Source: Promethearchaeota archaeon (GTDB lineage: Archaea > Asgardarchaeota > Lokiarchaeia > Sigyniarchaeales > SOKP01). Taken from it: a stretch of 44,280 nucleotides of DNA. A program made the position numbers and the translations under genes. The notes below the pieces were generated by a model. The model saw only the letters and a list, made by a program, of their open reading frames with translations, made no database searches and was not told the origin of the DNA. The DNA is taken from positions 1 through 44,280 of the forward strand of contig JABXKD010000025.1 in assembly GCA_013375475.1 (NCBI GenBank), written 5' to 3'. Positions within the stretch are counted from its first letter, which is position 1. Each line of letters opens with the position of its first letter. Positions 1 to 8,883 of the stretch are shown one piece after another.

Positions 1-79
1 ATCCAATAACAGGTTCAGTTTCTACAAAAGCTCTTTTATGTCGGGTCGAAAAAATGTAGATGGATCCTTATAGCGAGTT

Positions 80-985
80 CTATCCCCCTATTTGAACCTT
101 AACGCCACAAGATTCAATAATTTTCTTTAGCTTGTTCATATATTCTTCGCTCGGAGGCTCAATGTCCTCAAGTTTATACTCTCTACCAAGTTGCTTATAG
201 GTACCAGTTCCAAATTTATGATAAGGTAAGATCTCGATTCTCAGAAGGTTTTTTCCCAATTTCGTAGCAAACTTTGCTGTATTTAATAAATTATCTTCTG
301 AATCATTTAATCCTGGTATTAACGGGATGCGAATTATAATTAGTTTCATTTTTGAAGCTTTCTTCACATTCTCCAAGATAAGCTCATTAGAAACTCCCGT
401 AATCTTTTTATGTTCAAGCGGATCCATGTGTTTGATGTCGAAGTATAAAAGATCTATATGTTCAAGAATCATTTCCAAATTTTCCCATTTTGCATATCCA
501 CAGGTTTCTAGGGCAGTGTGTATGAATGTTTTTTTGAATTCATTAAGTAAAGTACTAACAAATTCAGGTTGCATAGTAGGTTCACCACCACCTATCGTGA
601 CCCCTCCATCTGATCTTCTAAAAAAAGGACTATCCTTCATTATCTCTTGATATAGTTCTTCTACCGTTCTTTCATCGCCTGCAATTTTTAAAGCCTCGTT
701 TTGGCAAATTTCTACGCATTCACCACATGTATTACAGAGGTTTCTGTCAATCTTTATTTTTCCCTCTTCGGATATTTTAATTGCTTCTTTTGAACATGCT
801 TCAACACAGCTATGACAAAAATTGCAATGAACCTCGATATAGAGTAAATCAGGAGAAGAATTCTGCGTTTGAGGTGTAGAACACCATAAACATTTAAGTG
901 GACACCCTTTCATAAAAACTAAAGTTCTTATTCCAGGGCCATCGTGGATAGCAAACTTCTGAATATCGTAAATTTTACCTTTCAT
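80..985 (-). CDS. Glycyl-radical enzyme activating protein (radical SAM, PflA-like)
   Basis: A radical SAM activase that would install the glycyl radical on a partner enzyme of the pyruvate formate-lyase, diol dehydratase or decarboxylase type. The [4Fe-4S]/SAM motif CX3CX2C is at residues 28-35 (CPLKCLWC), followed by two ferredoxin-like CX2CX2CX3C clusters at about 54-64 and 84-94. The SAM-binding GGGEP stretch is near 132-136. The two-ferredoxin insert and the length of 301 aa fit activases of the CutD/HpdA/BssD kind rather than short PflA. The start ATG follows an AGAGAG-rich leader. It is the last gene of the minus-strand run after an LLM oxidoreductase (72 bp gap). No glycyl-radical enzyme is visible in the window; a partner could lie beyond base 1. 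The substrate cannot be told from the activase. Confidence 0.9.
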   Translation of the reverse strand: MKGKIYDIQKFAIHDGPGIRTLVFMKGCPLKCLWCSTPQTQNSSPDLLYIEVHCNFCHSCVEACSKEAIKISEEGKIKIDRNLCNTCGECVEICQNEALKIAGDERTVEELYQEIMKDSPFFRRSDGGVTIGGGEPTMQPEFVSTLLNEFKKTFIHTALETCGYAKWENLEMILEHIDLLYFDIKHMDPLEHKKITGVSNELILENVKKASKMKLIIIRIPLIPGLNDSEDNLLNTAKFATKLGKNLLRIEILPYHKFGTGTYKQLGREYKLEDIEPPSEEYMNKLKKIIESCGVKVQIGG

Positions 986-1057
986 TTCTCTCTATCTACT
1001 TAATGTTTACGTGAAAGAACTATCTCAAAATTATTATTAATTAAAATTAAAGAAACC

Positions 1058-1975
1058 TTAAATGAAGTTAGATAGAATCTCATCCTCAACCTGCTTGAAC
1101 TCTTCGGGTTTAATGGGATAAATCCCACTTAATATAATCTCCTCGGCACCAGCATCGATAAATTTTTGAATTCGGTCAATTATGAATGGTACTGAGCCAA
1201 GTAAAGCCCAGTCTCCGCGACGTTCGCGAAGTTTTACAGCTTCTTTTTCGTCCTTCTCAATTTTTATTGGGATCACCATCGTCTTTTTGATGTCTTTTGT
1301 ATTGCGTCCAAATTCTTCACAATGACGCTCGATCACTTCCATCTTATGTTTAAACATTTCTGGCGTTCCCGGTTTATTAAAATCTATATTTGCGATATCA
1401 CCAAACCGAACGAGCGTTCGTAAGGTTCTTTTCTCACCATTTCCGCCGACCATAATTGGAACGTGTGGTTTCTGCGTGCAAGGAGGTGAAAAATAAGCTT
1501 TTTCTAGCTGATAGTAATGTCCACTATAATCGACTGGTCCATCAGCAGTAAACAACATCCTAATAAGTTCGACCGCTTCCTCCAAACGATCGCATCTCTC
1601 TTTAACTCCAGGAAACTCCCAACCATACGCCTCGTGCTCTCGCTCATACCAGCCAGCGCCAATAGCTAGGATAAGTCGTCCGTTAGAGATTTGATCAATG
1701 GTTGAAACCATTTTCGCGAGAAGTGCTGGATTTCGAAATTTATTACCTGTTACGAGCACACCTAATTTCAGTCGTTCTGTCACCACAGCTGTAGCCGTGA
1801 GTATAGACCAACTCTCCAAAGCAGATTCGGCTTCCATATTGGCCCTTGGATAAGGTGGAATGAAATGATCTGAATACCAGAGACTGTGCCACGGACCTTT
1901 ATCCAAATATTTAATAGCGGGAAGTAATTCTTCCCACGTCGTAAAATAATTCAATAATTGTGTTCCAAATTGCAT
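1058..1975 (-). CDS. LLM-class (luciferase-like) F420-dependent oxidoreductase, copy 1
   Basis: Predicted flavin/F420-dependent oxidoreductase with the bacterial luciferase (LLM) TIM-barrel fold, 305 aa, cytosolic. Recognisable family stretches are the N-terminal MQFGTQLLNYF, the central DQISNGRLILAIGAGW segment, the QKPHVPIMVGG segment, and the RFGDIAN strand. It closely resembles the copy at 37388-38293, including the leader: both have GAGAGGAATTT just before the start, here followed by ATG. The gene lies 57 bp downstream of the ATPase at 2033-3793 and may be the tail of that transcript. F420 rather than FMN as cofactor is inferred from the subfamily appearance and the archaeal context. The substrate is unknown. 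Confidence 0.88.
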   Translation of the reverse strand: MQFGTQLLNYFTTWEELLPAIKYLDKGPWHSLWYSDHFIPPYPRANMEAESALESWSILTATAVVTERLKLGVLVTGNKFRNPALLAKMVSTIDQISNGRLILAIGAGWYEREHEAYGWEFPGVKERCDRLEEAVELIRMLFTADGPVDYSGHYYQLEKAYFSPPCTQKPHVPIMVGGNGEKRTLRTLVRFGDIANIDFNKPGTPEMFKHKMEVIERHCEEFGRNTKDIKKTMVIPIKIEKDEKEAVKLRERRGDWALLGSVPFIIDRIQKFIDAGAEEIILSGIYPIKPEEFKQVEDEILSNFI

Positions 1976-2032
1976 ATAAATTCCTCTCTTTGGTTAAATA
2001 GTTTTGAAATTAATATATTAAATCTAAATTTC

Positions 2033-3793
2033 TTATTCTTTAAGAGTCTTATTATTATGTAAATTAGGCGGATTTACACACCAGATATAATGCCCTTCTT
2101 CAATTTTTATTTTATGGGGCGTCTCATATTCACATTCTGGCGTTCTATTATCTGACACACACCGAGGATTAAAAGTACATCCTGGCGGGGGAGCAATTGG
2201 GCTTGGAACCTCGCCATCTATAACATATTTGACATCTTGGTCGAATGGATCAATTTCAGAACGACTCTTTAGGAGTGCTTGCGTATAAGGATGAGAGGGA
2301 TTTAAAAAGATTTGATCTGTTTCCCCAATCTCAACAAACTTTCCGAGATACATTACCGCAACGCGGTCTGCGATATGATTAACGACGGAGAGATTATGTG
2401 TTATAAACAAGAAACCATATCCATATTCTTCCTGTAAGTCTATAAGTAAGTTTAAGATTTGTGATTGTACAGACACATCTAGAGCGGAGGTAGGCTCATC
2501 AAGAACAATTAATTCTGGATTACAAGCAAGTGCTCTTGCGATGATAATTCTTTGCTTTTGCCCCCCTGAAAACTCGTGAGGAAAGCGATCCATGTGTTCT
2601 CGTTTTAAGGAAACCTGTTGCATCAATCTCAAAACATGTCTTCTAATCCTCAATTTATTAGTAATACCAAGTAAATTCTTGAGCGGTTCTCCTATAATAC
2701 TTGTAACTTTTAAACGCGGATTTAAAGAGGCATCGGGATCTTGGAAAACTAATTGAATTTTTTGTCTGTAATAACTTGAAAACTCGTTCGGGAGAGGTTC
2801 ATCGTTAAATAATATTTCTCCATCTTCCTTATCGATTAGTCCTAAAATTGCGTTTGCAACAGTCGTTTTCCCACATCCGCTTTCTCCAACTAATCCTAAT
2901 GTTTCACCAGTTTTGATTTCAAATGAGACACCAGTAACCGCTTTTATGTCCCCCACTTTCCTCTTAAGCACCCCTTTAAATAGAGGATAATATACTTTAA
3001 GGTTTGTAACTTTTAATAGGGGGTTCCCCTTTTCTAGAATCTGTAGATCTCTGAGTTCCTGAATTGGGATGGTTCTATAAGCAATCCTTTTGACTATAAC
3101 TGTTGTAACAATCGAAAAACAAATACTTATTATGGTATTTAGAATAAAATAAACATTAAAAAAGATATTTTGCAATATAAAGATTATCATAAGGAAAAGA
3201 GGCCCTGGTATTACACTGATGATAACGGCTACTCTTCTTAACTTCACTAATTGAATTCTATTCCCCCAACTTGCTATAAACCATGAAAGAAGAATAACCG
3301 TTGGAAGTAATATAATAAAGATAAATTTTGCACCATCCAATGGACCATGACCTTCAATTAGAAAAACCCTAATAATAACAAAAAGAGTATTGGCAAAAAT
3401 GCTAGTAATGATTAAAGTAATTTGAGCCAGTCCTACAATCACTAAAGCATGTAACCACTTTTTATTGTGGATAATCATCATGATAATAAATCCTACTAAA
3501 ATGTTGATAAAAATTATGAACAAGTCGGAAATATCTACAACGATGATTAATCCAATAAAAGGATTGACTCCTATTATCACAAGGCCGCCAATCAATGCAA
3601 TAAAAATAAATCTCACAATTAAACCTATAACAATCCAAGTTATATTGATAAATAGAGCTGTATGGAATGGTCTTTCCCATTTTTTCAAGCCGATATGCCA
3701 TTTTAGATAATACAGTCCCACAAAGAATAATATATTTTGAGTAATAACCACTAACGCAATAGTAATCAAATTAATAACAATAATATCAACCAT
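2033..3793 (-). CDS. Oligopeptide-type ABC transporter ATPase (DppF/OppF-like) with N-terminal membrane domain
   Basis: ATP-hydrolysing subunit of a peptide/nickel/oligosaccharide (Dpp/Opp) importer. The ATPase half (about residues 255-586) has Walker A GESGCGKT (303-310), Q-loop Q351, signature FSGGQKQR (408-415), Walker B LIVLDEP (428-434), H-loop H466, and the C-terminal Opp/Dpp extension with GCTFNPRC (538-545). Residues 1 to about 240 form an additional hydrophobic domain with roughly seven predicted membrane segments and no recognisable motif. Classical DppF is about 330 aa and soluble, so this 586-aa fusion is unusual. The neighbouring ATPase at 3851-5740 is built the same way. The gene lies 57 bp downstream of that ATPase in an importer operon with permeases. 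The membrane domain could tether or stabilise the ATPase, but that role is inferred. Confidence 0.9.
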   Translation of the reverse strand: MVDIIVINLITIALVVITQNILFFVGLYYLKWHIGLKKWERPFHTALFINITWIVIGLIVRFIFIALIGGLVIIGVNPFIGLIIVVDISDLFIIFINILVGFIIMMIIHNKKWLHALVIVGLAQITLIITSIFANTLFVIIRVFLIEGHGPLDGAKFIFIILLPTVILLSWFIASWGNRIQLVKLRRVAVIISVIPGPLFLMIIFILQNIFFNVYFILNTIISICFSIVTTVIVKRIAYRTIPIQELRDLQILEKGNPLLKVTNLKVYYPLFKGVLKRKVGDIKAVTGVSFEIKTGETLGLVGESGCGKTTVANAILGLIDKEDGEILFNDEPLPNEFSSYYRQKIQLVFQDPDASLNPRLKVTSIIGEPLKNLLGITNKLRIRRHVLRLMQQVSLKREHMDRFPHEFSGGQKQRIIIARALACNPELIVLDEPTSALDVSVQSQILNLLIDLQEEYGYGFLFITHNLSVVNHIADRVAVMYLGKFVEIGETDQIFLNPSHPYTQALLKSRSEIDPFDQDVKYVIDGEVPSPIAPPPGCTFNPRCVSDNRTPECEYETPHKIKIEEGHYIWCVNPPNLHNNKTLKE

Positions 3794-3850
3794 TTCGACT
3801 TAGCCTTTTTTTATGTTTTACGTTTTAAGATTGAATTCTGTTTTTTAGTC

Positions 3851-5740
3851 TCAATTTTCTTCTGCTTTTTTTTTAGAAATTTCTGATAATTCTTTATAAT
3901 CTGGATCATAAAGATGACATGCCACAAAATAATCTGGTTCAACCTCTATATTTTTTGGTATTGTTGAATCGCATGGTTTGAAGCAGTATTTGCAGCGCGG
4001 ATGAAATCTGCAGCCAGAAGGTGGATAAATTAGGTTTGGAACCGTTCCTTCTATAACTTCAAGATGGTGTCTCTTCTTTCCAACTACAGGAACAGAAGCT
4101 ATAAGACTTTTTGTGTACGGATGATAAGGTTTTATAAATAACTTTTGAATATTCCCAAGTTCGACGATAAAACCGGAATACATCACAGCAACCCTGTCAC
4201 ACATTTTAGAGATTATTCCCAGATCGTGGGTGATAAATAACATTGATGCATTATATGTACTCTTAAGTTCTTTCATTAACGTTAAAATTTGATTTTGAAC
4301 GGTTACGTCCAATGCAGTTGTAGGCTCATCGGCGATTAAAAGTTTTGGTTTGCAAGCAAGGCCCATAGCGATCTGAACTCTTTGTCGCATTCCACCACTC
4401 AATTCATGTGGATACCGATCAAAGATTATTTCTGGAAATGGGATGTTTAAATCTCGTAAAAGTTGTTCACCCCACTCTCGCGCAACAGCAAAAATGCTTT
4501 TATCCTCTTTAGATGCTTGAACAAGTAAATCATTTTCCATATGTAAAAGATAAACTTCAGTGATTTGAGCCCCAATTTTAAAAACAGGATTAATAGAGTT
4601 AAGTGGATCCTGAAAAATCATAGTAATATCTTTTCCACGATGTTTTAATACTTCAATATCCGATTTTTGCAATAAATCTTCTCCCTGAAATATAACTTTT
4701 CCTTTTTCTATTTTTCCTGGTGGGCGTACTATTTGTAGAATAGATAAAGCTGTGACAGATTTACCACAACCAGTTTCTCCAACAAGACCAAGGTTTTCTC
4801 CTTCATGAATTTTAAAGGAAACACCTTCAACCGCCTTTACAATCCCCTCCTCAGTGTAGAAATATGTTGTAAGATCTTGAACGTCTAAAATAACTTGATT
4901 CCCAACCGTCTTTATTTCTTCAACTTGTTTTTTCTCGTATAATTCAAGTGCTTTCTGAAGTTTTCCCTCGCTCCATTCAAGAGCTTTAGGTTTAAAAATC
5001 TTCTTTAAAGTAAGAGAATAAACAATAGCATATACAGAATTAACAACTACGATTAAGATACGAATATCTTGAACATATAAATAGATACCAAATAATCTCC
5101 TTAAGTACATTTCAATAACTATTAGTTGAATAGACCAAATTCCAAATGATATAAGACCACTAGTATATATGGCCCGTTTAAGCACAATATCTGGAATGCG
5201 TGCTTCAATTGGACGAGTCATATTAACTATACGTGTTATGATGATAGCAAAACCGATTACAAAAATAGCCCACACAAAACCAAGATAGAATATATCACCA
5301 GATTCCAACGGAATTTGGAGGAGAGAAAATGATAAAAAGATGGCTCCAACGATCCACGCTAGAATAATAAATTTTTTATATAAACGTCTAAATTGCTCGG
5401 TCTGGATATTGCTTACACCAACAGAAAATCTGGTTTTTGAAAATTTCCTAAAAAAAACAGAGTGGAAGGGCAGAAATATTGTTGTCATTATGGCAAATAG
5501 AAATAAATCTGTAGTTAAGTATCTGAATAAATAAAATTCATCTAAAAAATAAAAATGTGAAATTGATTCTAGAAATAGACGAACACCTAATATTATCCCA
5601 AAAGTTATTAGGCTGCTTACAAGTGAACTAAGCTTATGAATCCTTTTAGGAGCCTGAACTTCTTCTCGGAGATTATTATTGAGAATACCAGCACTTAAAT
5701 ATAAAACTGAAGCTGCTACTATAGCTTCGATTAATGACAT
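3851..5740 (-). CDS. Oligopeptide-type ABC transporter ATPase (DppD/OppD-like) with N-terminal membrane domain
   Basis: Second ATPase of the importer. Walker A GETGCGKS is at 321-328, the signature LSGGMRQR at 447-454, Walker B with DEP at 471-473, the H-loop His at 505, and the C-terminal Opp/Dpp motif GCRFHPRC at 576-583. Before the ATPase there are about 250 residues with six or more hydrophobic segments, then a charged linker (about 250-280). DppD proteins are normally about 330 aa without membrane segments. The membrane domains of the two ATPases are not obviously alike by eye beyond being hydrophobic, so they may have diverged or have separate origins. The gene lies 61 bp downstream of the DppC-like permease. 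A long insert after the Q-loop (about 395-425) is also present. Confidence 0.9.
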   Translation of the reverse strand: MSLIEAIVAASVLYLSAGILNNNLREEVQAPKRIHKLSSLVSSLITFGIILGVRLFLESISHFYFLDEFYLFRYLTTDLFLFAIMTTIFLPFHSVFFRKFSKTRFSVGVSNIQTEQFRRLYKKFIILAWIVGAIFLSFSLLQIPLESGDIFYLGFVWAIFVIGFAIIITRIVNMTRPIEARIPDIVLKRAIYTSGLISFGIWSIQLIVIEMYLRRLFGIYLYVQDIRILIVVVNSVYAIVYSLTLKKIFKPKALEWSEGKLQKALELYEKKQVEEIKTVGNQVILDVQDLTTYFYTEEGIVKAVEGVSFKIHEGENLGLVGETGCGKSVTALSILQIVRPPGKIEKGKVIFQGEDLLQKSDIEVLKHRGKDITMIFQDPLNSINPVFKIGAQITEVYLLHMENDLLVQASKEDKSIFAVAREWGEQLLRDLNIPFPEIIFDRYPHELSGGMRQRVQIAMGLACKPKLLIADEPTTALDVTVQNQILTLMKELKSTYNASMLFITHDLGIISKMCDRVAVMYSGFIVELGNIQKLFIKPYHPYTKSLIASVPVVGKKRHHLEVIEGTVPNLIYPPSGCRFHPRCKYCFKPCDSTIPKNIEVEPDYFVACHLYDPDYKELSEISKKKAEEN

Positions 5741-5801
5741 TCCAAAATTTAAATAAATACCTTGAAATACTAATCCTAAAATTTTAGTTTACCTTTTTTT
5801 T

Positions 5802-6803
5802 TTATTTGTGAAATCGTGGATCTAAAGCGTCCCTAAATCCATCTCCGAGTAACATAAACCCAGCAGCTGTAATTCCGATAAAAATACCCGGCGTTATTGA
5901 TGCCCAAATGCCAGTGAGCAAGCGTAATCTACCCCAATCTATGTCAACTCCCCAAGTCGCAGCTGTAGGATCTCCTAAACCAAGAAAAGCAAGCCCCGCT
6001 AAGCCTAAAACTGTACCCGCAGCACCCCAAAAGATACTTATTATGAAAGGAGATATCGCGTTTGGTACAATATGTGTAAACATTACTTTGAATTTAAGAG
6101 CGCCACCTGTTTTTGCTGCCTGCACAAAAACCATTTCTTTTACTAGCAAAACCATTGATCGCATAAACCTTATGTTACCTGGAATACCGAGTATCCCAAA
6201 AATTACAAGGATAGTCAGTAAACCTCGACCAATCATAGGAATAAGAATCATAGTTAAAATAAACATTGGAAATGTATACATTAAATCAACAAAGCGCATC
6301 ATAACAAAATCAACAGGACCACCAAGATAAGCTGAAATTGTGCCTAAAATAAGTCCACCCCCTGTTGATATGATTACTGGTAAAAACGCCATCCCTATAG
6401 TAGTCCTAGCACCCCATATTATTCGAGCATAAACATCATATCCATACAATGTTGTCCCCAACGGATGTGCGGGGCTAGGTTCATCAAAAGGGACCCCGTC
6501 AGGAGGCACATATGGCATTGTTATTTCTTGTAATGTAATCTCGGTTAACCAAGGACCATATACTGCTAATATTACAACAAATAAAACCATTAAAAACCCA
6601 ATAATTGTTAAAGGTGTAAGTAGACGACGGAATGACCGTCGTTTTGATTTTATCTTTTCAATTTCATTTTCATAAGCAGTGAATTCTGGATTACGCCATC
6701 CGGGAAGTAAATAAAATTTTAATAGACATATCCACTTCTTCTTACCTCCTGCAGAAAAATCCTTATAATCTATTTCTTCTGTTACTATATCTTGGTGGGT
6801 CAT
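5802..6803 (-). CDS. ABC transporter permease, DppC/OppC type
   Basis: Inner channel subunit of the peptide/oligosaccharide importer, 333 aa. It has the DppC layout: a cytosolic N-terminal tail with about 60 charged residues, one membrane helix (about 62-84), an extracytoplasmic stretch containing the HPLGTTLYGYDVYARI motif typical of this subunit, and then five more helices. The ATPase-docking loop is readable as QAAKTGGALKFKVMFTHIVPN. The gene starts 24 bp after the DppB-like gene ends. No Shine-Dalgarno sequence is evident before the ATG. Substrate specificity cannot be read from the permease. Confidence 0.92.
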   Translation of the reverse strand: MTHQDIVTEEIDYKDFSAGGKKKWICLLKFYLLPGWRNPEFTAYENEIEKIKSKRRSFRRLLTPLTIIGFLMVLFVVILAVYGPWLTEITLQEITMPYVPPDGVPFDEPSPAHPLGTTLYGYDVYARIIWGARTTIGMAFLPVIISTGGGLILGTISAYLGGPVDFVMMRFVDLMYTFPMFILTMILIPMIGRGLLTILVIFGILGIPGNIRFMRSMVLLVKEMVFVQAAKTGGALKFKVMFTHIVPNAISPFIISIFWGAAGTVLGLAGLAFLGLGDPTAATWGVDIDWGRLRLLTGIWASITPGIFIGITAAGFMLLGDGFRDALDPRFHK

Positions 6804-6827
6804 ATTTTAATCATTTTAATATTATTT

Positions 6828-7892
6828 TTATTTATAAATTATCCTCGGATCGATTATTGTATATGCTACGTCAGAGATTAAGGTTGAAACAAGAGTAATT
6901 ATTATAGAAAATACCGAAAAACCAGCAATGACATAATAATCTCCCGCAAAAACTGATTGGGTAAACCAATAACCAAAACCTTGGTAATTAAAACTAATCT
7001 CAACAAACATTGATCCTAGCAATGCTCCTAATGCACCCCCAATGATTTTGTCTGCTGATGGGAGTAGGGCATTCCGAAGAGCATGTTTCTCAATAACATT
7101 TTTTTCTTCAACTCCTTTTGCACGGGCAGTTCTAATGTAATCTTGATCTAACACTTCTAACATATTTGAGCGTGTTAGTGCAGTTAATCCCGAAAATCCA
7201 AGAAAAACCATAGTTATAGAAGGAAGAATCAAATGTAAGATTGTGTCCCATAGAAATTCTTGATCGTTATATATAATACTATCAATTATTCGGAATCCTG
7301 TCCTCCATCCATCTGTAGGACCTGGTAGCAATTTACCTGGCGAATTTGTGAGTAGTACAGGTATCACTAATTGACCATTGGTGAATTCGATTAAATAACG
7401 ACCAAATGATATTTGAAAAACAGTTGCGAACCAAAATATTGGGAATCCCGCTCCGATCATTGCGACAAAACGGATTATAGAATCTTTCCTTTTATCCTTG
7501 TTACTTGCTGCAGTAACCCCCAGTTTGACAGCAAGGATTGGGGATAGAATTGTTGGAATGATCATCAATTCAATCGTCTTAGGGAAGACCTGACCAATAA
7601 AATCAAGGACGGGTAATCCTTCCTTGAGTGCATAAGATTCACCCCAATCTCCCGTGAAAAAGTTTCTTAAATAAATACCGAGTTTAACATACCAAGGGTC
7701 ATAGTATCCAAGTCTTTGTCTCTCATATTCAAGAAGCTCCGGGTTGTCAAAACCTACAGCATTCAATATAGGGTCTACCAGCATCATTTGTGATAAAACA
7801 AATGTAAACATTAATGCAATTATTAAAATTGGAAACATGATGATAATTCGCTTAATGATATATTTTATCATATTTTTTGCTTGTCGAGCCAT
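6828..7892 (-). CDS. ABC transporter permease, DppB/OppB type
   Basis: The other channel subunit, 354 aa. It starts with a hydrophobic helix (about residues 10-34), has a large extracytoplasmic loop, and ends with about five further helices. The docking loop reads RTARAKGVEEKNVIEKHALRN, the DppB version of the EAA motif. The chosen ATG is supported by a strong Shine-Dalgarno sequence (AAGGAGGG on the minus strand, 7901-7908) eight bases upstream; a second ATG seven codons in is less well placed. It follows the small membrane protein by 32 bp and precedes the DppC-like gene by 24 bp, so the permeases are surely cotranscribed. Confidence 0.92.
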   Translation of the reverse strand: MARQAKNMIKYIIKRIIIMFPILIIALMFTFVLSQMMLVDPILNAVGFDNPELLEYERQRLGYYDPWYVKLGIYLRNFFTGDWGESYALKEGLPVLDFIGQVFPKTIELMIIPTILSPILAVKLGVTAASNKDKRKDSIIRFVAMIGAGFPIFWFATVFQISFGRYLIEFTNGQLVIPVLLTNSPGKLLPGPTDGWRTGFRIIDSIIYNDQEFLWDTILHLILPSITMVFLGFSGLTALTRSNMLEVLDQDYIRTARAKGVEEKNVIEKHALRNALLPSADKIIGGALGALLGSMFVEISFNYQGFGYWFTQSVFAGDYYVIAGFSVFSIIITLVSTLISDVAYTIIDPRIIYK

Positions 7893-7924
7893 TTTTTTAA
7901 CCCTCCTTCTTTATAATTTTTTAC

Positions 7925-8503
7925 TCAAAATTTTCTTTTTATTCTTACAAATTGTTTTAATTTCATCCCACTTAAAGCCCCAGTAAACGTACAACCGTAT
8001 AATATTATGATATTTAAGTACCCCTCCCCATATGCAAACTGATAAATAAACGGCTGAGCAAGATTATTTAAAATACAAATTCCCGGGTTTGGAGCAAGCC
8101 GACACTGGATTAGTAACATTATCCAATACCACAAAAAACCTTCAACTATTAATGATGGTACTAGCCATAATGAAGCTTTTATCCCATAATGTGGAATATC
8201 TTCCTTATAAGTCAAAAAAACACATATAAAAAATAACAAGAAAAGAGGTAAGTAAAAAGTTTGTGGATATAATTTATAGGTCCAGAACAAGACCGTAGGA
8301 TCCATTTCAGTAAAAGGTATCCATAAACCACGATCATCTAATAATATTGTATTTGCGACAATTCCAAAATAGCCTAATAGCACAATAATATATGCAAAAA
8401 TAACTGCTCCTTGTCTTCCCCAATCCACGTGAAGATTTCTCTTTATTTCTGTATCATTCGACATTAAAGGATTATCTTCTTCCTTTACGTTTTTCTTACT
8501 CAT
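7925..8503 (-). CDS. Small membrane protein of unknown function, first gene of importer operon
   Basis: Not recognised. The 192 aa begin with a charged cytosolic tail of about 30 residues, followed by about four or five hydrophobic segments (roughly 32-54, 78-98, 106-130, 140-165 and a last one near 165-180), and finish with a basic tail. Two Cys residues fall in the loop around 134-143. It is transcribed first in the operon, 32 bp before the DppB-like permease, and is absent from standard bacterial Dpp/Opp operons. An accessory role in the transporter is suggested only by position. Confidence 0.75.
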   Translation of the reverse strand: MSKKNVKEEDNPLMSNDTEIKRNLHVDWGRQGAVIFAYIIVLLGYFGIVANTILLDDRGLWIPFTEMDPTVLFWTYKLYPQTFYLPLFLLFFICVFLTYKEDIPHYGIKASLWLVPSLIVEGFLWYWIMLLIQCRLAPNPGICILNNLAQPFIYQFAYGEGYLNIIILYGCTFTGALSGMKLKQFVRIKRKF

Positions 8504-8542
8504 ACAATAGGCCTAAATCTTAATAAAGTTTAATCGAACTAT

Positions 8543-8555
8543 CCTATATATAAAA
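8543..8555 (-). promoter_or_regulatory. Candidate TATA box for the importer operon
   Basis: On the minus strand this reads TTTTATATATAGG, an archaeal-type TATA element about 40 to 50 bp before the ATG of the first operon gene. It would give a leader of roughly 15-25 nt. Identified by eye only. Confidence 0.45.
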
Positions 8556-8806
8556 TTTATATTAATATTATCTAGTGCTTAACTTTATTTAAATCATGAT
8601 AATAAATAATCGATGTATATTTATTTTACATAATCGTTCAAGATTGATATTGATTGATATTTTTACAGTAGTTTTCACGGAACAATGATACAATTTTGAT
8701 CCATATAGAAAAGAAAATGGCTATGAGTAAATAGTTTGGGATGAAAAAAAAATTAACTCAGAGTTTAACATAATATAATTTTTAAAAAATAAATGTGTAT
8801 AGTACA

Positions 8807-8819
8807 TTTATATATAATG
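8807..8819 (+). promoter_or_regulatory. Candidate TATA box for the binding-protein gene
   Basis: TTTATATATAATG lies about 65-75 bp upstream of the ATG at 8884. Transcription from here would give a leader of roughly 40 nt consisting largely of A, without a Shine-Dalgarno sequence. Confidence 0.45.
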
Positions 8820-8883
8820 CGGGAGAAATAATAATAAAGATATCTAATAAAAAATGTAAAAAAAAAAAAAGTGAAAAAAAAAA

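Larger units (their letters stand above)
8504..8883. other. 380-bp divergent control region between importer operon and binding protein
   Basis: No coding potential is seen. The region is strongly AT-rich and holds a candidate TATA element for each direction (listed separately). Its right end is an almost pure adenine leader (12 A, then GTG, then 10 A) directly against the ATG of the binding protein. The divergent arrangement implies that the binding protein and membrane components are transcribed from back-to-back promoters. Confidence 0.6.

Noticed and set aside
1..79. Minus-strand open frame at the left edge that could be the start of a glycyl-radical enzyme
   Set aside because: About 20 codons without a start codon and without a recognisable motif; not enough to call.
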